DNA from: Candidatus Poribacteria bacterium
GTDB lineage: Bacteria > Poribacteria > WGA-4E > WGA-3G
Reading direction: 5' to 3'
NCBI GenBank assembly: GCA_026706025.1
Contig: JAPOZO010000002.1
Coordinates: 54,525 to 118,524, forward strand
Length of the DNA: 64,000 nt
The translations under genes and the position numbers were made by a program. This document shows, piece by piece, positions 26,531-33,952 of the stretch (position 1 is the first letter of the stretch; each line of letters begins with the position of its first letter). The notes under the pieces were generated by a model. The model was given only the letters and a program-made list of their open reading frames with translations. It was not told the origin of the DNA and did no database searches.

Positions 26531-27886
26531 ATGGCAACCCACCAGACACTTGAGGCAAGAGTCGATCAACTGTTTGCAGAATGGAACAAACCGGATTCTC
26601 CAGGTGCCGCTGTAGCGGTTACCAGAGGCGGTGAAGTCATCTATAAACAGGGATACGGGACGGCAAATCTGGAATATGACATCCCGATTACAACGACGAC
26701 CATCTTCGACATCGCTTCAGTTTCTAAACAATTTGCAGCGTTTGCTATCGCCTCTCTATCGCACGACAGAAAGCTTTCATTAGATGACGATATACGGGTA
26801 CACCTACCCGATGTCCCGGATTTTGGTAACACAATCACAACCCGACATCTCCTGCATCACACCAGCGGACTACGGGATTGGGTACAGTCACTTGTCATCG
26901 CCGGTGTCGAGATGGAAGATGTAATTTCGTTTCAGCATATTCTGAGAATGGTCCGACATCAGAAATCACTCAACTTTGAGCCGGGGGAGGCGTATCTATA
27001 CAGCAATACGGGGTACAACCTGCTCGCAGAAATCGTCGAAAGGGTAACTGGAGACTCCTTCAGAGAATGGACAAATGCTCACATCTTCAAACCTCTCGCT
27101 ATGACGAACTCTCATTTTCACGATGACCACCAAATGATTCTGAAGAACCGAGCATACTCGTATCAAGCCGCCGAAAACGGTGGATTTAAGCATACTGTTA
27201 ACAATACAACCGCCCTCGGTTCAAGTTCGCTCTATTCAACGGTGGAAGATTTAGCGAAATGGATTCTGAACTTTGACGACACACGGATTGGCGAACAGAC
27301 AGTGATAGACCAGATGCACCAGCGCGGTGTGCTAAACAACGGAGAGCAAATTAGTTACGCTTTAGGTCTGAGCATCGGTGAGTATAGAGGATTGAAAACC
27401 GTTGGGCATAGTGGGTCATGGCGCGGATTTCGGAGCCATTTAATCCGTTTTCCTGATCAGAAATTTGGTGTTGTCATCTTATGCAATCTGGACACATTTA
27501 ACCCACTCCGTTTAGCAGAAAAAGTCGCGGATCTTTATCTTCTTGATGTCCTTGCTCCCGTAGAAGCATCCGAGCGAGAAAAAGCAGCACCGGCTGAGGA
27601 CATCAAATCTGAACCGCCGACACCAGAGCAGTTGACAGAATTTGAGGGTGATTATTACACCGAAGAACTCGATACGACCTACAGCATTCGCGTACACGGA
27701 AACCAACTTATAGCACAACATATACGGCACGATGACATATTGCTAACCTACACCGACGGTCATTTCCTTGGGAACACATGGTTTTTTCCAGAAATCCGTT
27801 TCACACGAGACGACACTGAACTCGTTACAGGATTTAGACTGACTGGAGGCAGAGTCAGAAACCTATACTTTGAGAAAAGAGATTAA
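26531..27886 (+). CDS. Serine beta-lactamase-fold hydrolase (class C-like / esterase)
   Basis: A 451-residue protein with the penicillin-recognising-enzyme fold. S63-V-S-K66 (DIASVSKQFAAFAIAS) is the S-x-x-K motif, Y157-S-N159 (YLYSNTGYN) the second, and H293-S-G (VGHSGSWRGF) the third. No signal peptide is visible, which argues against a classical periplasmic beta-lactamase and for an esterase or D-amino-peptidase role. A C-terminal lipocalin-like domain (about 355-451, FEGDYYTEELDTTYSIRV) is common in this branch. GGAG lies about 7 bases before ATG 26531. Substrate unknown. Confidence 0.85.
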   Translation: MATHQTLEARVDQLFAEWNKPDSPGAAVAVTRGGEVIYKQGYGTANLEYDIPITTTTIFDIASVSKQFAAFAIASLSHDRKLSLDDDIRVHLPDVPDFGNTITTRHLLHHTSGLRDWVQSLVIAGVEMEDVISFQHILRMVRHQKSLNFEPGEAYLYSNTGYNLLAEIVERVTGDSFREWTNAHIFKPLAMTNSHFHDDHQMILKNRAYSYQAAENGGFKHTVNNTTALGSSSLYSTVEDLAKWILNFDDTRIGEQTVIDQMHQRGVLNNGEQISYALGLSIGEYRGLKTVGHSGSWRGFRSHLIRFPDQKFGVVILCNLDTFNPLRLAEKVADLYLLDVLAPVEASEREKAAPAEDIKSEPPTPEQLTEFEGDYYTEELDTTYSIRVHGNQLIAQHIRHDDILLTYTDGHFLGNTWFFPEIRFTRDDTELVTGFRLTGGRVRNLYFEKRD

Positions 27887-28047
27887 AAAACGTGACATTC
27901 GATAATCAAAATACAAATGTAGACATCTATTGGGTTGAGCGGTAAAAGCCAGGCTCTATCTCATTTCTACAGAGAATTCCACTCTTTGATACCCATTCGT
28001 ACAGGCAAACTATAGATGTCAATTTAGGAAAAAACTGTTCGTGGGAT

Positions 28048-28286
28048 CGTAGGTTGGGTAGAACGGATGTCACAAAAAAACTGAAGAGTGAGAGAAAAAT
28101 CAAATTTCTCCATATATGCCACATCGACCAGAAACCGAGTGAAACCCAACGCTTTTGTGGTTTTCCAGACACCAACGGTATGAAGTTGGGTTTCACTGCG
28201 TTCTTAAGTGTATCCGACAACTATTGGATTCGGTGCGTCTTTAGAATCCTGCATCTGCCTCTCAGTTCCGTTCTACCCAACCTACG
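28048..28286. repeat. Nested inverted repeat (240 bp)
   Basis: Perfect 20-bp outer arms: CGTAGGTTGGGTAGAACGGA (28048-28067) and its complement (28267-28286). Inside, AGTGAAACCCAAC (28138-28150) and GTTGGGTTTCACT (28185-28197) form a second perfect 13-bp pair. GTAGGTTGGGTAGA / AAACCCAAC elements are familiar intergenic repeats in cyanobacteria and other phyla. Non-coding; probably a MITE-type element. Confidence 0.7.
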
Positions 28287-28305
28287 GGACCAAATTGACA
28301 CCTAT

Positions 28306-28327
28306 GGTGCGGTTAGGAAACCACACC
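28306..28327. repeat. GGTGCGG-family palindrome, variant
   Basis: GGTGCGGTT and AACCACACC around AGGA (one mismatch). It is preceded by AAATTGACACCTAT, which also precedes the copy at 28744, and followed by GGGGTCAATTTT, which pairs with that flank. Confidence 0.6.
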
Positions 28328-28376
28328 AAAGGGGTCAATTTTAGAAACAGCAACCGTCTCAGACCCAGGCCCGGTA

Positions 28377-28398
28377 GGTTCGGTTTCCCAACCGAACC
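28377..28398. repeat. GGTGCGG-family palindrome with compensated stem
   Basis: GGTTCGGTT and AACCGAACC around TCCC. Relative to the other copies, the stem has a G-to-T change on one arm matched by C-to-A on the other, keeping perfect pairing. Confidence 0.65.
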
Positions 28399-28743
28399 GG
28401 ATTCTAAACAGAGAACTTCAAGACTTCAAAAACCTATTGAAAACCCTTGCGAGCCCCAAAAACGGACACACTCCTGCCACTGTTGCCTTCTGAACTGTGA
28501 TTTTTCTGATTGCTATGATTCCCATGATAAGAGACCCCATCACAAACAACTGAAAACTGAAAACCCAGGCCTGACCACTGATCAGTTCTGCGGGAACGCC
28601 CTCTCTGTAGAAACTTCAACACCACAATCAGCATCTTATTTGCCATCAGAGATCTTATCACAAAAATCAGAAAAATCAGAGAAATCACAGTTCAGACTTA
28701 ATATACCGAGAATAGCACGAAAAATCGCTAAATTGACACCTAT

Positions 28744-28820
28744 GGTGCGGTTTCCTAACCGCACCGGATTTGCGAAAAGAGGCACAAAACTCAAGAATCT
28801 CTTAAAACTAAATGACCCTA
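28744..28820. repeat. Palindromic repeat with conserved tail, copy at 28.7 kb
   Basis: GGTGCGGTT (28744-28752) and AACCGCACC (28757-28765) around TCCT, followed by a tail ending CTCTTAAAACTAAATGACCC. Matches the copy at 20085-20160 in both parts. It ends about 10 bases before the promoter of the restriction-modification operon. Confidence 0.7.
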
Positions 28821-28830
28821 CCTTTTTTCC

Positions 28831-28858
28831 TTGACATGGAAATAAAATGTTATATAAT
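28831..28858 (+). promoter_or_regulatory. Promoter of the restriction-modification operon
   Basis: TTGACA (28831-28836) and TATAAT (28853-28858), both perfect hexamers, spacer 16 bases. About 98 bases upstream of the first gene of the operon. Confidence 0.75.
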
Positions 28859-28955
28859 GGGAAAATTAAATTTATTAGTCCGTGCAAGTGCTCTCGGTAA
28901 GTCCATCTCACAACCGAATTTTATGTTGAAACGGAAAGGAAGTCTTCATTAGGCA

Positions 28956-29165
28956 ATGACACTTAAGGAACACATTGATGACATACGCGAAGGTTTAGAC
29001 AAAGACATATTTGTAGGTGAAGCAGCAGTTTCACAAGGTATCGTCTTAAGACTGCTCAACGCCTTGACTTGGCCCACATACAATACTCAGGTTGTTACTC
29101 CTACATACCGACATCGTAAAAAAACTGATGCATTCTGGGCATCTGTGAGGAAGTACTCTCTATGA
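28956..29165 (+). CDS. 69-residue ORF resembling a restriction-enzyme N-terminal segment
   Basis: The sequence HIDDIREGLDKDIFVGEAAV followed by SQGIVLRLLNALTWPTYNTQ resembles the start of type I restriction (HsdR-like) and related nucleases, where it precedes the catalytic domain. Here it ends after VVTPTYRHRKKTDAFWASV and a few more residues, with no nuclease motif. It is either a remnant or a small stand-alone gene. The stop overlaps the methyltransferase ATG in ATGA, so it is in position to couple translation of the methylase. A purine-rich stretch (GGAAAGGAAG) precedes the ATG. Confidence 0.5.
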   Translation: MTLKEHIDDIREGLDKDIFVGEAAVSQGIVLRLLNALTWPTYNTQVVTPTYRHRKKTDAFWASVRKYSL

Positions 29166-30277
29166 TTGGAATAGAAAACATTGACTACCTCTCAAATCAA
29201 CTTATTACATATATAGGCAATAAACGTTCGCTATTGGGCCACATAGGTAGGGCAGTTATACAAGTGAAGAAACGAATGGGCAAATCACGCCTTCGGGTAT
29301 TTGATGCATTCAGTGGCTCCGGTATTGTCTCTCGTTTTATGAAAGCCCATGCCTCGTATCTTGCAAGTAACGATTTTGAGGACTACGCTGCGTCAATTTC
29401 GCGATGTTATCTCCAAAATCGCAGCTCAGTTGATTTGACTACAATTTCCAGAATTGTTAAGGATCTCAACAATCGTGTGGACAAACCAACTTCTAAAGGA
29501 TTTATTGAGAAACTTTATGCGCCTGAGGATGAATCGAATATTACACAAAACGACCGAGCTTTCTACACACCCGATAATGCCCGCCGACTAGATAATTATC
29601 GTAGAATGATTGAGGACTATCCCGCAAACTTCCGTGATTCGCTACTAGGGCCTCTTCTTAGTAAAGCGTCTGTCCACTCAAACACTTCCGGGGTATTTAA
29701 GGGCTTCTACAAGAACAAGATGACTGGAATTGGGCAATACGGCGGCACTAATTCCAACGCATTAAATCGTATTAAAGGGCGAATTGAACTAGAACCACCT
29801 GTTCTAAGTCAATTTGAATGTGATTATGAAGTGTATCATGACGACACAAATAAAATAGCTAGTCAGATAAAGGAACTTGATTTGACTTATATTGATCCGC
29901 CTTACAATCAACACCCTTATGGTTCAAATTACTTTATGCTAAACTTACTTGTACATTATGAAGAACCCACTGATATAAGTCGAGTATCAGGTATTCCAAA
30001 GAACTGGAAGCGCTCAGGTTATAATGTCCAAACAACATCTAAAGAACTATTTAATAATCTACTACATACAATTGACACACGCTTTTTTCTTATTTCGTTT
30101 AATAATGAAGGGTTTATTCCGCCTGACGAAATGCGTACTATGCTTCAAAAAATAGGAATTGTTGATCAATTTGAGATACAGTACAATACATTTCGCGGAT
30201 CAAGGAATCTAAAAAACCGAAACATCCATGTAACTGAACAACTATTTCTTGTAGAGAGGAATTTCAATGGCAAATAA
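29162..30277 (+). CDS. D12-class N6-adenine DNA methyltransferase
   Basis: The modification enzyme of a type II restriction system, 371 residues. The N-terminus YIGNKRSLLGHI and the AdoMet-binding motif VFDAFSGSGIVSRFM (46-60) are typical of Dam/D12 methylases, and the catalytic motif IV is DPPYN (245-249, TYIDPPYNQHPYGSNYFMLN). The segment between them is the target-recognition region. It should methylate an adenine in the sequence cut by the nuclease encoded next, with which it overlaps by 11 bases. Base composition (AT-rich) differs from flanking genes, as expected for transferred restriction systems. Confidence 0.88.
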   Translation: MIGIENIDYLSNQLITYIGNKRSLLGHIGRAVIQVKKRMGKSRLRVFDAFSGSGIVSRFMKAHASYLASNDFEDYAASISRCYLQNRSSVDLTTISRIVKDLNNRVDKPTSKGFIEKLYAPEDESNITQNDRAFYTPDNARRLDNYRRMIEDYPANFRDSLLGPLLSKASVHSNTSGVFKGFYKNKMTGIGQYGGTNSNALNRIKGRIELEPPVLSQFECDYEVYHDDTNKIASQIKELDLTYIDPPYNQHPYGSNYFMLNLLVHYEEPTDISRVSGIPKNWKRSGYNVQTTSKELFNNLLHTIDTRFFLISFNNEGFIPPDEMRTMLQKIGIVDQFEIQYNTFRGSRNLKNRNIHVTEQLFLVERNFNGK

Positions 30278-30986
30278 AGAGCGACTGCGAGAACTACGAT
30301 CAGACACCATAATCAACGCAACGGCTAAACAACAAGAAAAGGTGCTTATCAAAGCGCTTTACAAAGTTGTTGAATATTTGGAGGATAAATTTGACAAAAA
30401 AATTTCTTTAGATCATAAAAAACAATGGCTTCTGAAAGACATTATTAATGAACTAAGACCATATTTTCCTGACACTGATTTACATTGCCACTTCAACAAT
30501 ACTAGTATGAAACCAGATGGAGGTATTCTTACGATAAAGAGCAACAAGGACAGCGCATTAACCTATCCAATTTTGATCTCGGAGGTAAAAAATCAAGGAA
30601 CAAATGATAGGCGAGCAAAAGAAGGATTAGGCAAGCAAGCACAAGGAAATGCTATCGAACGCCTTGGAAAGAATCTAATCGGGTTCCGCACCGCGTTACT
30701 GCGCGAAAGTATTTTCCCCTTTGTTTGCTTTGGATACGGTTGTGACTTTGAGGAAACATCTACGATTTTAGATCGGATATCAACCATGGCAATGTTTGGC
30801 AAACTCAACAAAATCTATCTCCACAACGAGGAAGACGGGCGATTCAACCGAGGTAGTTTTTATTTCCGGGCCGAGGAGTGGACAGTTGATGAAATGTTTG
30901 AGATTATGAAAGATGTTGCGGAGCGCGCTGTGCTATATTACTTCTCTAAGTACCGAGAAGATTATTTTACTAATTCTTCTGATTGA
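30267..30986 (+). CDS. EcoRI-family type II restriction endonuclease
   Basis: A 239-residue protein with the EcoRI fold signatures in order: D84 in KPDGGILTI, E106-x-K108 in LISEVKNQG (the PD-(D/E)xK catalytic set, counterpart of EcoRI D91, E111, K113), then GNAIERLGKN at 127-136, which matches the EcoRI segment GNAIERSHKN carrying the base-contacting Asn141, Ala142, Glu144 and Arg145. ESIFPFVCFGYGCDF also parallels EcoRI. Cleavage at GAATTC is therefore likely, but inferred. The start is ATG 30267, with GAGAGG 7-8 bases upstream, overlapping the methylase end. About 40 residues shorter than EcoRI. Confidence 0.88.
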   Translation: MANKERLRELRSDTIINATAKQQEKVLIKALYKVVEYLEDKFDKKISLDHKKQWLLKDIINELRPYFPDTDLHCHFNNTSMKPDGGILTIKSNKDSALTYPILISEVKNQGTNDRRAKEGLGKQAQGNAIERLGKNLIGFRTALLRESIFPFVCFGYGCDFEETSTILDRISTMAMFGKLNKIYLHNEEDGRFNRGSFYFRAEEWTVDEMFEIMKDVAERAVLYYFSKYREDYFTNSSD

Positions 30987-31058
30987 GTAATCAACTATGA
31001 TGAAGCATAGAATATATGATCAAGCTGTTCATAATGGGGCGGAACACTTGTCTGTGAA

Positions 31059-32147
31059 ATGGGCACAAAAATGAAGAAAACAGAAATACCTGAACAACAG
31101 AAACCCTCAGTCATCGACTGCGATATCCATAACACGCTCGCTTCCGAGACGGTGCTATACCCCTATCTCTCCGAACGTTGGCGCAAGCATCATAGCATGG
31201 TCGGCACAACCGACCGCGTCGGCGCATACATTCCTCGCGCCCAGCCTTTCGGTGCCAGATACGACGCATGGACACCCTCCGGACATAGACCGGGTTCCGA
31301 TCTCGACTTCCTGCGTGAGCAATTGCTGGATACATTCAACATCGAATATGGTATCCTCAATTGTTTAACGCCAGTCTGCGAAATGCCGAATCTCGCTTAT
31401 GCAGCAGCGTGGGCAAGTGCCATGAACGATTGGCAAATTGAGGAATGGCTTGAAAAAGAACCGAGATTACGCGCCTCAATGATTGTTGTATGCGATGACG
31501 CAGAATTCACCACCGCTGAGATTAACCGACTGGCAAAGCATCCGGGGTTCGTGCAAATATTGCTGCTTGCACGCACGATGGAACCGTTGGGACGGCGTAA
31601 GTATTGGAAGATGTACGAGGCAGCAGTCGAACACGACCTCCCAATCGGCATCCACTTCACCGGTGTCGGTGTAGGACCGATTACCGCCGTCGGTAGACCT
31701 TCACACTACATTGAAGACCACGCCGGAATGACGCAGGCGTTCCAGACACAGGTAACCAGCCTCGTCTGCGAAGGGGTCTTTGAACAATTTCCGACACTCA
31801 AAGCTGTTCTAATTGAAGGTGGATTCGCGTGGCTACCGCCGTTGATGTGGCGACTTGACCGGGCGTGGAAAAAATTGCGGGACGAAGTACCTGAACTAAA
31901 ACGGTTGCCGTCCGAATACATCCGCGAACACTTCTGGGTTACCACACAGCCGATCGAAGAACCCCCCAAACAAGAATACTTCGACCAACTCCTCGCGCAG
32001 CTCAACTTAGACGACAGGCTAATGTTCGCCACTGACTATCCACATTGGGATTTTGATTCCCCTGATCAGGCACTCCCAAAGAACCTCGCGCCGATGCTCA
32101 AACGCAAGATCATGGCAGAAAATGCCCGGAACCTCTACCAGTTTTGA
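31059..32147 (+). CDS. Amidohydrolase-2 family metal-dependent hydrolase, paralogue B
   Basis: A 362-residue TIM-barrel enzyme, paralogue of 24060-25145. Metal-site segments are VIDCDIHNTLA (D-x-H), IGIHFTGVGVG, and FATDYPHWDFDSPDQA. Shared blocks with paralogue A include NDWQIEEWLEKEPRLRASMI and PSEYIREHFWVTTQPIEEPP. ATG 31059 or ATG 31071 could be the start; neither has a strong ribosome binding site. It is convergent with a PhyH gene 14 bases away. Substrate unknown. Confidence 0.88.
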   Translation: MGTKMKKTEIPEQQKPSVIDCDIHNTLASETVLYPYLSERWRKHHSMVGTTDRVGAYIPRAQPFGARYDAWTPSGHRPGSDLDFLREQLLDTFNIEYGILNCLTPVCEMPNLAYAAAWASAMNDWQIEEWLEKEPRLRASMIVVCDDAEFTTAEINRLAKHPGFVQILLLARTMEPLGRRKYWKMYEAAVEHDLPIGIHFTGVGVGPITAVGRPSHYIEDHAGMTQAFQTQVTSLVCEGVFEQFPTLKAVLIEGGFAWLPPLMWRLDRAWKKLRDEVPELKRLPSEYIREHFWVTTQPIEEPPKQEYFDQLLAQLNLDDRLMFATDYPHWDFDSPDQALPKNLAPMLKRKIMAENARNLYQF

Positions 32148-32161
32148 GTAGCAAAAAAAGG

Positions 32162-32980
32162 TTAGATTGTCACGACATGTGGTGCCTGTTCTAACGCCAG
32201 ATTATGTGCTGCTGACCATTGTGCTGCCGCACCGCCACCACCACCGAGAAACTGTTTCCCTAAATCGTCAACCTTTTCCAGTACGTCCGCATCGGGTTGC
32301 TGTCTGTCGTTGTAGTACAACAGATACCCTTCTGGCTTGAGCCACGCGTAATGATAGCCATAAATAACAATCTTGGCGGTTTTATCCGTAAAGTTGAGTC
32401 CGGTGGTGTGGTAGATACGACTTTCAAAGAAATAAGCGTCCCCTGCACGGAGTAAAGGCTCGTCGTACGGTTCAATCGGATCAATCTCGCCTTCGGGAAT
32501 GCCCAACGGTTCCCCTGATTTATGACTCTTCGGAATAAACAGCGTCGCACCAGAGTTCGGCACATCACAGTCCGTTAAGCAGTAAGCCACCTTCAACCCA
32601 ACGCGCGGGCAAGCCTTATGTCCGAGATCCAAATGTATACCGGCATCTCGATGCCAGCCACGGCGTTCTGGAAGTTCGTGAGGCTGCGGATGCTTATAGA
32701 GGAGCGCGGTATTGGTGATATGGATATTCGTGCCAAGAAGTTGAATCACCAAGGGGATCGCTTTTGTTTGTGATACGAGTTCCGCGAAGGCAGGTTCTTG
32801 TACCAATCCGTCCCGCCTGTGACCATAATGTCCGCCATTGAGATCCAAAGATGCCATTAAACGATCCCCTGCTTCCAGCAAACGATCTATCATCTCGTTG
32901 TCAAGGACTGAGCGCATGATGAAGTATCCGTTCTCTTCAAATTCCTGACGTTGCGCCTCCGTCAACTGGACGAATTCCAT
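32162..32980 (-). CDS. Phytanoyl-CoA dioxygenase (PhyH) family protein, paralogue B
   Basis: A 272-residue Fe(II)/2-oxoglutarate oxygenase. Metal ligands are H-x-D in GWHRDAGIHLDLGH and the distal histidine in IYHTTGLNFTDK. It aligns almost end to end with the gene at 18910-19758 (MEFVQLT, DGLVQEPAFAEL, LLGTNIHITNTALLYKHP, CPRVGLKVAYCLTD). A Gly-rich tail (GGGGGAAAQ) replaces the corresponding segment of paralogue A. AAGGAG is 8 bases before the ATG. It faces the second amidohydrolase paralogue, while paralogue A is in an operon with a Gfo/Idh gene. Confidence 0.9.
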   Translation of the reverse strand: MEFVQLTEAQRQEFEENGYFIMRSVLDNEMIDRLLEAGDRLMASLDLNGGHYGHRRDGLVQEPAFAELVSQTKAIPLVIQLLGTNIHITNTALLYKHPQPHELPERRGWHRDAGIHLDLGHKACPRVGLKVAYCLTDCDVPNSGATLFIPKSHKSGEPLGIPEGEIDPIEPYDEPLLRAGDAYFFESRIYHTTGLNFTDKTAKIVIYGYHYAWLKPEGYLLYYNDRQQPDADVLEKVDDLGKQFLGGGGGAAAQWSAAHNLALEQAPHVVTI

Positions 32981-33011
32981 GTATATGCTCCTTCTTCTTT
33001 CAAGAAATCGG

Positions 33012-33040
33012 GTGATAGAAATGTGTTAATATGGTATCAT
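33012..33040 (+). promoter_or_regulatory. Promoter of the ABC transporter operon
   Basis: GTGATA (33012-33017) and TATCAT (33035-33040), spacer 17 bases, with TGG directly before the -10. It lies between the divergent PhyH gene and the ABC genes, about 130 bases before the ATPase start. Confidence 0.5.
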
Positions 33041-33172
33041 AAATCGAAATGGATGTCTATTGGAGGAATTCAGATTTCCTTGCGTTTTTCCGAAATTATG
33101 CACCCTTTTTGCCCCAAAATCGCGTCTCTAATTATCATAGATAGTCCGAAACTACGAGGATAACCAACAAAT

Positions 33173-33952
33173 ATGATTCAGGTTTCAAATCTCACCAAGA
33201 AATATGGACAGAATACAGCAGTTGACGACATTAGTTTTGAAGTGAAACAGGGTGAAATCGTCGGTTATCTCGGTCCCAACGGGGCAGGGAAAAGTACAAC
33301 GCTTAAAATGCTCGTAGGCTTGCTGCACCCAACATCCGGCGAAATCTCTGTGGCAGGATACGACGCCGAAACCGAACTGCTTGAATTAAAGCGGCACATC
33401 GGATACGTGCCTGAAGAAGCACAACTCTATGAACACCTGACTTTAGTAGAACACCTCCAGTTAATCGGCAGGCTCTATCATTTAGAGGAACGCCTCATCG
33501 CGCAGAAAATAGAAGAACTCGCCAAGTTGTTTGACATGGCATTTCAGGCAAACCAAAGGATAAGCGGTTTTTCACAAGGCATGCGTCAGAAGTGTATCAT
33601 CATGTCTGCGCTCATGCACAATCCAGATGTCCTGTTTTTAGATGAACCCTTCACCAATCTGGATGTCGGAACGGTAACCCTCATGAAAGCACTCCTCCAA
33701 CGTTTAGCCGATTTAGGGAAAACGATCCTCTATTGCACACATATCCTTGAGGTTGCCGAAACGCTCTGTCCGCGAATCATGATTATCAATTCAGGGAAAC
33801 TCATCGCTGATGCCCCAGTAGAAGAATTGCGACAGCAGACGAATCAAACCGCACTCAATGAAATTTTCGCACAACTGACGGAAACAACAGGCATTGATGA
33901 AAAAACCGAAGAAGCCATTCGGATTGTGACGGAGAACACCCCGAATGCTTGA
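33173..33952 (+). CDS. ABC transporter ATP-binding protein
   Basis: A 259-residue ABC ATPase. The Walker A motif is GPNGAGKST (34-42), the signature motif is the variant FSQGMRQK, and Walker B is VLFLDEPF; the switch histidine follows in ILYCTHILEVAE. This is the ABC-2/CcmA-type ATPase that pairs with polytopic permeases. It is followed, with an 8-base overlap, by three paralogous permease genes, which it presumably energises. Substrate unknown. An AACCAACAA leader precedes the ATG with only weak ribosome-binding complementarity (CGAGGA). Confidence 0.93.
   Translation: MIQVSNLTKKYGQNTAVDDISFEVKQGEIVGYLGPNGAGKSTTLKMLVGLLHPTSGEISVAGYDAETELLELKRHIGYVPEEAQLYEHLTLVEHLQLIGRLYHLEERLIAQKIEELAKLFDMAFQANQRISGFSQGMRQKCIIMSALMHNPDVLFLDEPFTNLDVGTVTLMKALLQRLADLGKTILYCTHILEVAETLCPRIMIINSGKLIADAPVEELRQQTNQTALNEIFAQLTETTGIDEKTEEAIRIVTENTPNA

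Larger units (their letters stand above)
27887..28830. other. Repeat-rich intergenic region
   Basis: Nearly 1 kb without a supportable gene. It contains the nested inverted repeat at 28048-28286 and three palindromes of the GGTGCGG family (28306-28327, 28377-28398, 28744-28765). The frames that run through it are low-complexity, follow the repeats and have no ribosome binding sites. It separates the hydrolase gene from the restriction-modification operon and may mark the edge of an acquired segment. Confidence 0.6.

Noticed and set aside
28208..28834. A 208-codon plus-strand frame
   Set aside because: It runs through the palindromic repeats, has low-complexity composition, no ribosome binding site and no family resemblance.
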